The notes below the pieces were generated by a model that did not search any database, was not told the origin of the DNA, and worked only from the letters and a program-made list of their open reading frames with translations. Positions 62,072 to 64,000 of a stretch of DNA of 64,000 nt are shown here, in pieces (within the stretch, counting starts at the first letter, position 1; each line of letters begins with the position of its first letter). Position numbers and translations under genes: made by a program. The stretch is from Myxococcaceae bacterium (GTDB taxonomy: Bacteria > Myxococcota_A > Polyangia > Polyangiales > Ga0077539): positions 310,001 to 374,000 of the forward strand of contig SCUS01000133.1 in assembly GCA_004297725.1 (NCBI GenBank), given 5' to 3'.

Positions 62072-62458
62072 GTGCGACCACGCCCCTCGGCACTGCCCCT
62101 CTGGATCCTCGCGCTCGTCGCCCTGCTGCTCGGCGCGCCCGCGGCGGTGGCCTCGCCCCTCGGCGACACCGCGGTGATTACGCTGGCGCAGCAGACCGGC
62201 GGGAGCTTCGGCGGCTCTCGCTGGGGCAGCGGCTCGTCGGGCGGCGGGTCGTCCTCGTCGGGCAGCGGGTCGTCCTGGAGCGGCGGCGGATCGTCGTCCG
62301 GCGGCCGAAGCCACAGCAGCGACGGCGGCGGCTTCGAGCTCGTATGGATCGTCATCCAGCTGGTCATCTGGTGCTTCTCCGTGAGCCCCATCCTCGGCTT
62401 CGGGGTGCTCGGGGTCGGCCTCGCCTTCCTGCTCTTCGTCTGGTTCTCGAGGAGCTGA
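62072..62458 (+). CDS. Small Ser/Gly-rich membrane protein
   Basis: This 128-residue protein from GTG 62072 has a signal or first helix (LWILALVALLLGAPAAVA). Residues 43-85 are almost entirely Ser and Gly (GSSGGGSSSSGSG type). A second long hydrophobic segment (FELVWIVIQLVIWCF ... GVGLAFLLFVWF) closes it. It is a membrane protein with an unstructured extracytoplasmic loop. It is not assignable to a family. It starts 47 bp after the phosphoesterase and ends 9 bp before the next gene. Confidence 0.7.
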   Translation: MRPRPSALPLWILALVALLLGAPAAVASPLGDTAVITLAQQTGGSFGGSRWGSGSSGGGSSSSGSGSSWSGGGSSSGGRSHSSDGGGFELVWIVIQLVIWCFSVSPILGFGVLGVGLAFLLFVWFSRS

Positions 62459-62467
62459 AGACACGTC

Positions 62468-62881
62468 ATGGCTGATGCCGCCTCGCACGAGTTCAACGCC
62501 GCCGACGACGCGACCTTCCTGTCGCTGGCGAGCTCGGCCGCCCGGGTCGGAGTCGCGGGCTACGGTCTTGGCGTCAGCCTCGCCGCCGCGGGCTTCCTCG
62601 GGCTGATCCACCCGCCCTTCCACCTTCCGCCCCACGCCGCCCCGGTCATCGCCGCGGTCTGCCTCGTCGGCGCGATCCCACCCTTCCTGGCCGGGCGCCA
62701 GCTCCGCGACGGGGCCCGAAGCCTCCGCGCGGTCGCGACCACCGAGGGCGACGACGTGGCCCACCTGATGACGGCCACCGACTCGCTCCAGCGAGCCTTC
62801 ACGACCCTGATCGCCATGCTGGCGGTCTACGTCGTCGGCCTCGCGGTAGTGGTCGCGGTGATGTTTCCGAGGGGGGGCTGA
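62468..62881 (+). CDS. Small four-helix-type membrane protein, first paralogue
   Basis: This 137-residue protein has hydrophobic segments near 28-47, 60-75 and 110-132, with a soluble region RDGARSLRAVATTEGDDVAHLMTATDSL between the last two. The next gene encodes a clearly related protein with the same start (xHEFxAxxxxxFxxLA) and the same middle (SxRAVxxTxGxDVxHxMTAxxxL). The family is unknown to me. It probably shares an operon with the Ser/Gly-rich gene. Confidence 0.75.
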   Translation: MADAASHEFNAADDATFLSLASSAARVGVAGYGLGVSLAAAGFLGLIHPPFHLPPHAAPVIAAVCLVGAIPPFLAGRQLRDGARSLRAVATTEGDDVAHLMTATDSLQRAFTTLIAMLAVYVVGLAVVVAVMFPRGG

Positions 62882-62885
62882 CCCG

Positions 62886-63284
62886 ATGGCCGCGCACGAG
62901 TTCACCGCCTCGGAGAACCTCCGCTTCGCGACCCTGGCGCACCGGATGCGCGTCACGGCGGTGCTGCTGGTCGCCCTCGCCGCGCTGGTGGTCGCGCTCT
63001 CCGGCGAGGCGCTCCACTCGCTCTGGTGGACGGGGCCCGCGGGCGCTCGCTTCGGCATCCTGGCGGTGGCGGGCCTCGTGCTCGCGATGGTGCTCGCCGT
63101 GCTCGCCCGCTGGATCCACCGCGCGGCGACCTCCTTCCGGGCGGTGGTCGACACGTCCGGGGCCGACGTCTCCCACGCGATGACGGCCCTGCGCGCGCTG
63201 GGCCGCTCGCTCCGGGTGCTCGAGGCGGCCGCGCTCGCGAGCCTGGCGCTCACGGTGCTCGCGGGCATCGCGCACCTGCGCTGA
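62886..63284 (+). CDS. Small membrane protein, second paralogue
   Basis: This 132-residue relative of the preceding gene starts 4 bp after it. It shares AAHEFTASENLRFATLA and SFRAVVDTSGADVSHAMTAL. It has hydrophobic segments around 23-40, 55-72 and 108-128. The pair could be a recent tandem duplication or two subunits of one complex. No function is suggested by sequence. Confidence 0.75.
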   Translation: MAAHEFTASENLRFATLAHRMRVTAVLLVALAALVVALSGEALHSLWWTGPAGARFGILAVAGLVLAMVLAVLARWIHRAATSFRAVVDTSGADVSHAMTALRALGRSLRVLEAAALASLALTVLAGIAHLR

Positions 63285-63329
63285 GCGGTCTCTCGAATGT
63301 CCGCGGCCGGGTCCGCGTACACTCGCGCC

Positions 63330-64000
63330 GTGAGGACCCACCCAGCACTCTTCGCCCTCCCCCTCCTCCTCGGCTGCGCCCACCGGCTCCAGATCCCGCA
63401 GCCTCCGCCCGCCGGTCCGGGCGCCGTCCTGCCGCCGCTCCCGGCGGCCTCCATCGACCTCCCGCTGCGCGCCGACATCCGCGGCACCCTCCGCTCCCTG
63501 GAGTCGCTCGTCCCCGAGGTCTTCGACACCAACGGCCGCTTCCAGATGATCGGCCCCACGCCCGTGGGCATCCGCTACCGGGTGCAGCGCGCGCCCTTCC
63601 GCTTCGAGCCGAGGGGCGGCGGCATCCACGTGGAGGCCACCCTCTCCATCACCGCCGAGGCCTGCGTCGGCGCCCCGATGGGGATTCCCATCCCCTTCAT
63701 GCCGAGCTGCCAGGTGGTCGCCTCGTGCGGCGTCAACGAGGCGCCGCGGCAGGTCACGGTGAGCGCCGACACCACCATCCGCCTCGACCCGTCGTGGCAC
63801 ATCTTCGCGCAGACCGTCCCCGCGGCGCCGGTGTTTCGGGACCGCTGCGAGCTCACGATGTTCCACGTCGACGTGACGGAGTTCGTCGCGACCTACGTCG
63901 CCCAGCAGGTGGCCGCGGCCACGCAGCGCATGGACGCCACGGTCAACGCCAACGGCGACCTCAGCCCGCGCGCCCAGGAACTCTGGTCGAACCTCAACAC
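63330..64000 (+). CDS. DUF4403-like lipoprotein (3' partial)
   Basis: The frame from GTG 63330 is open to the window edge, giving about 223 residues. The N-terminus VRTHPALFALPLLLGCAHR is a lipoprotein signal with a plausible lipidation Cys. The mature part begins with a Pro-rich linker, then SIDLPLRADIRGTLRSLESLVP, a beta-rich region (VGIRYRVQRAPFRFEPRGGGIHVEATLSI) and TTIRLDPSWHIFAQ, which resemble DUF4403 proteins. The C-terminus lies outside the window. Function of the family is unknown; a lipid-handling role has been suggested for related folds. Confidence 0.75.
   Translation, partial: MRTHPALFALPLLLGCAHRLQIPQPPPAGPGAVLPPLPAASIDLPLRADIRGTLRSLESLVPEVFDTNGRFQMIGPTPVGIRYRVQRAPFRFEPRGGGIHVEATLSITAEACVGAPMGIPIPFMPSCQVVASCGVNEAPRQVTVSADTTIRLDPSWHIFAQTVPAAPVFRDRCELTMFHVDVTEFVATYVAQQVAAATQRMDATVNANGDLSPRAQELWSNLN

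Overview
The window is a very GC-rich, gene-dense bacterial chromosome segment. No intergenic gap exceeds about 155 bp, and I see no tRNA, rRNA, CRISPR array or transposase. The gene content points to a myxobacterium-like member of the Myxococcota: two PilT-type ATPases, eukaryote-like kinases, an FHA protein, a WGR-PARP, a MopE-motif sulfatase, a large Cys-rich repeat lipoprotein and type VI secretion cargo genes. This placement rests on content, not on a marker tree.

Layout. (1) 1-3789: two tandem PilT-like ATPase genes, the first fused to HEAT repeats and cut by the window edge, the second carrying an N-terminal VREER octapeptide repeat. (2) 3794-7026 (-): a membrane sensor without a recognisable kinase core, plus a 557-residue unknown. 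(3) 7099-9895: FAH-family hydrolase, maleylacetoacetate isomerase and homogentisate dioxygenase, the last three steps of tyrosine/phenylalanine catabolism. (4) 9931-14688: a tail-anchored pseudokinase, then an 832-residue fusion of a pentameric ligand-gated ion channel with a family-5 solute-binding protein. (5) 14702-16098 (-): a small membrane protein and a secreted putative LinD-like protein. (6) 16241-23746: a type VI cargo island. PAAR, DUF4123 and FHA-DUF4123 genes face a VgrG operon with a small putative adaptor and two unknown proteins, one a candidate effector. No core type VI structural gene is present.

(7) 23898-34029: Hsp33, a secreted repeat protein, a 1523-residue metzincin-like protease, a SUMF1-domain protein, a radical SAM protein and an AI-2E family transporter. 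(8) 34158-37994: a lipoprotein with about 22 Cys-rich repeats, followed by a bidirectional hairpin terminator. (9) 38107-42081 (-): lysS, lolC/E and lolD, overlapping. (10) 42165-49251: two GT-C glycosyltransferase-like membrane proteins converging on a sulfatase that follows prfB. prfB uses the programmed +1 frameshift, and here the slippery site lies in the loop of a perfect 10-bp hairpin.

(11) 49320-51026: a flavin monooxygenase. (12) 51033-57519 (-): a signalling block of PARP, histidine kinase, sigma-54 activator, TPR protein and a Ser/Thr kinase with a cyclic-nucleotide-binding domain. (13) 57602-61183 (-): a nucleotidyltransferase-fold protein, purD and a beta-helix surface protein. 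(14) 61305-64000: a metallophosphoesterase, a Ser/Gly-rich membrane protein, two paralogous small membrane proteins and a DUF4403-like lipoprotein that runs off the window.

Many neighbours share 4-bp ATGA/GTGA overlaps (1924, 8064, 38838, 43856, 48120, 52975 and 59056), so most co-directional runs are probably translationally coupled operons. The strongest candidate for something undescribed is the channel/solute-binding-protein fusion. Next are the FHA-DUF4123 fusion with the unknown type VI cargo, and the hairpin at the prfB recoding site.
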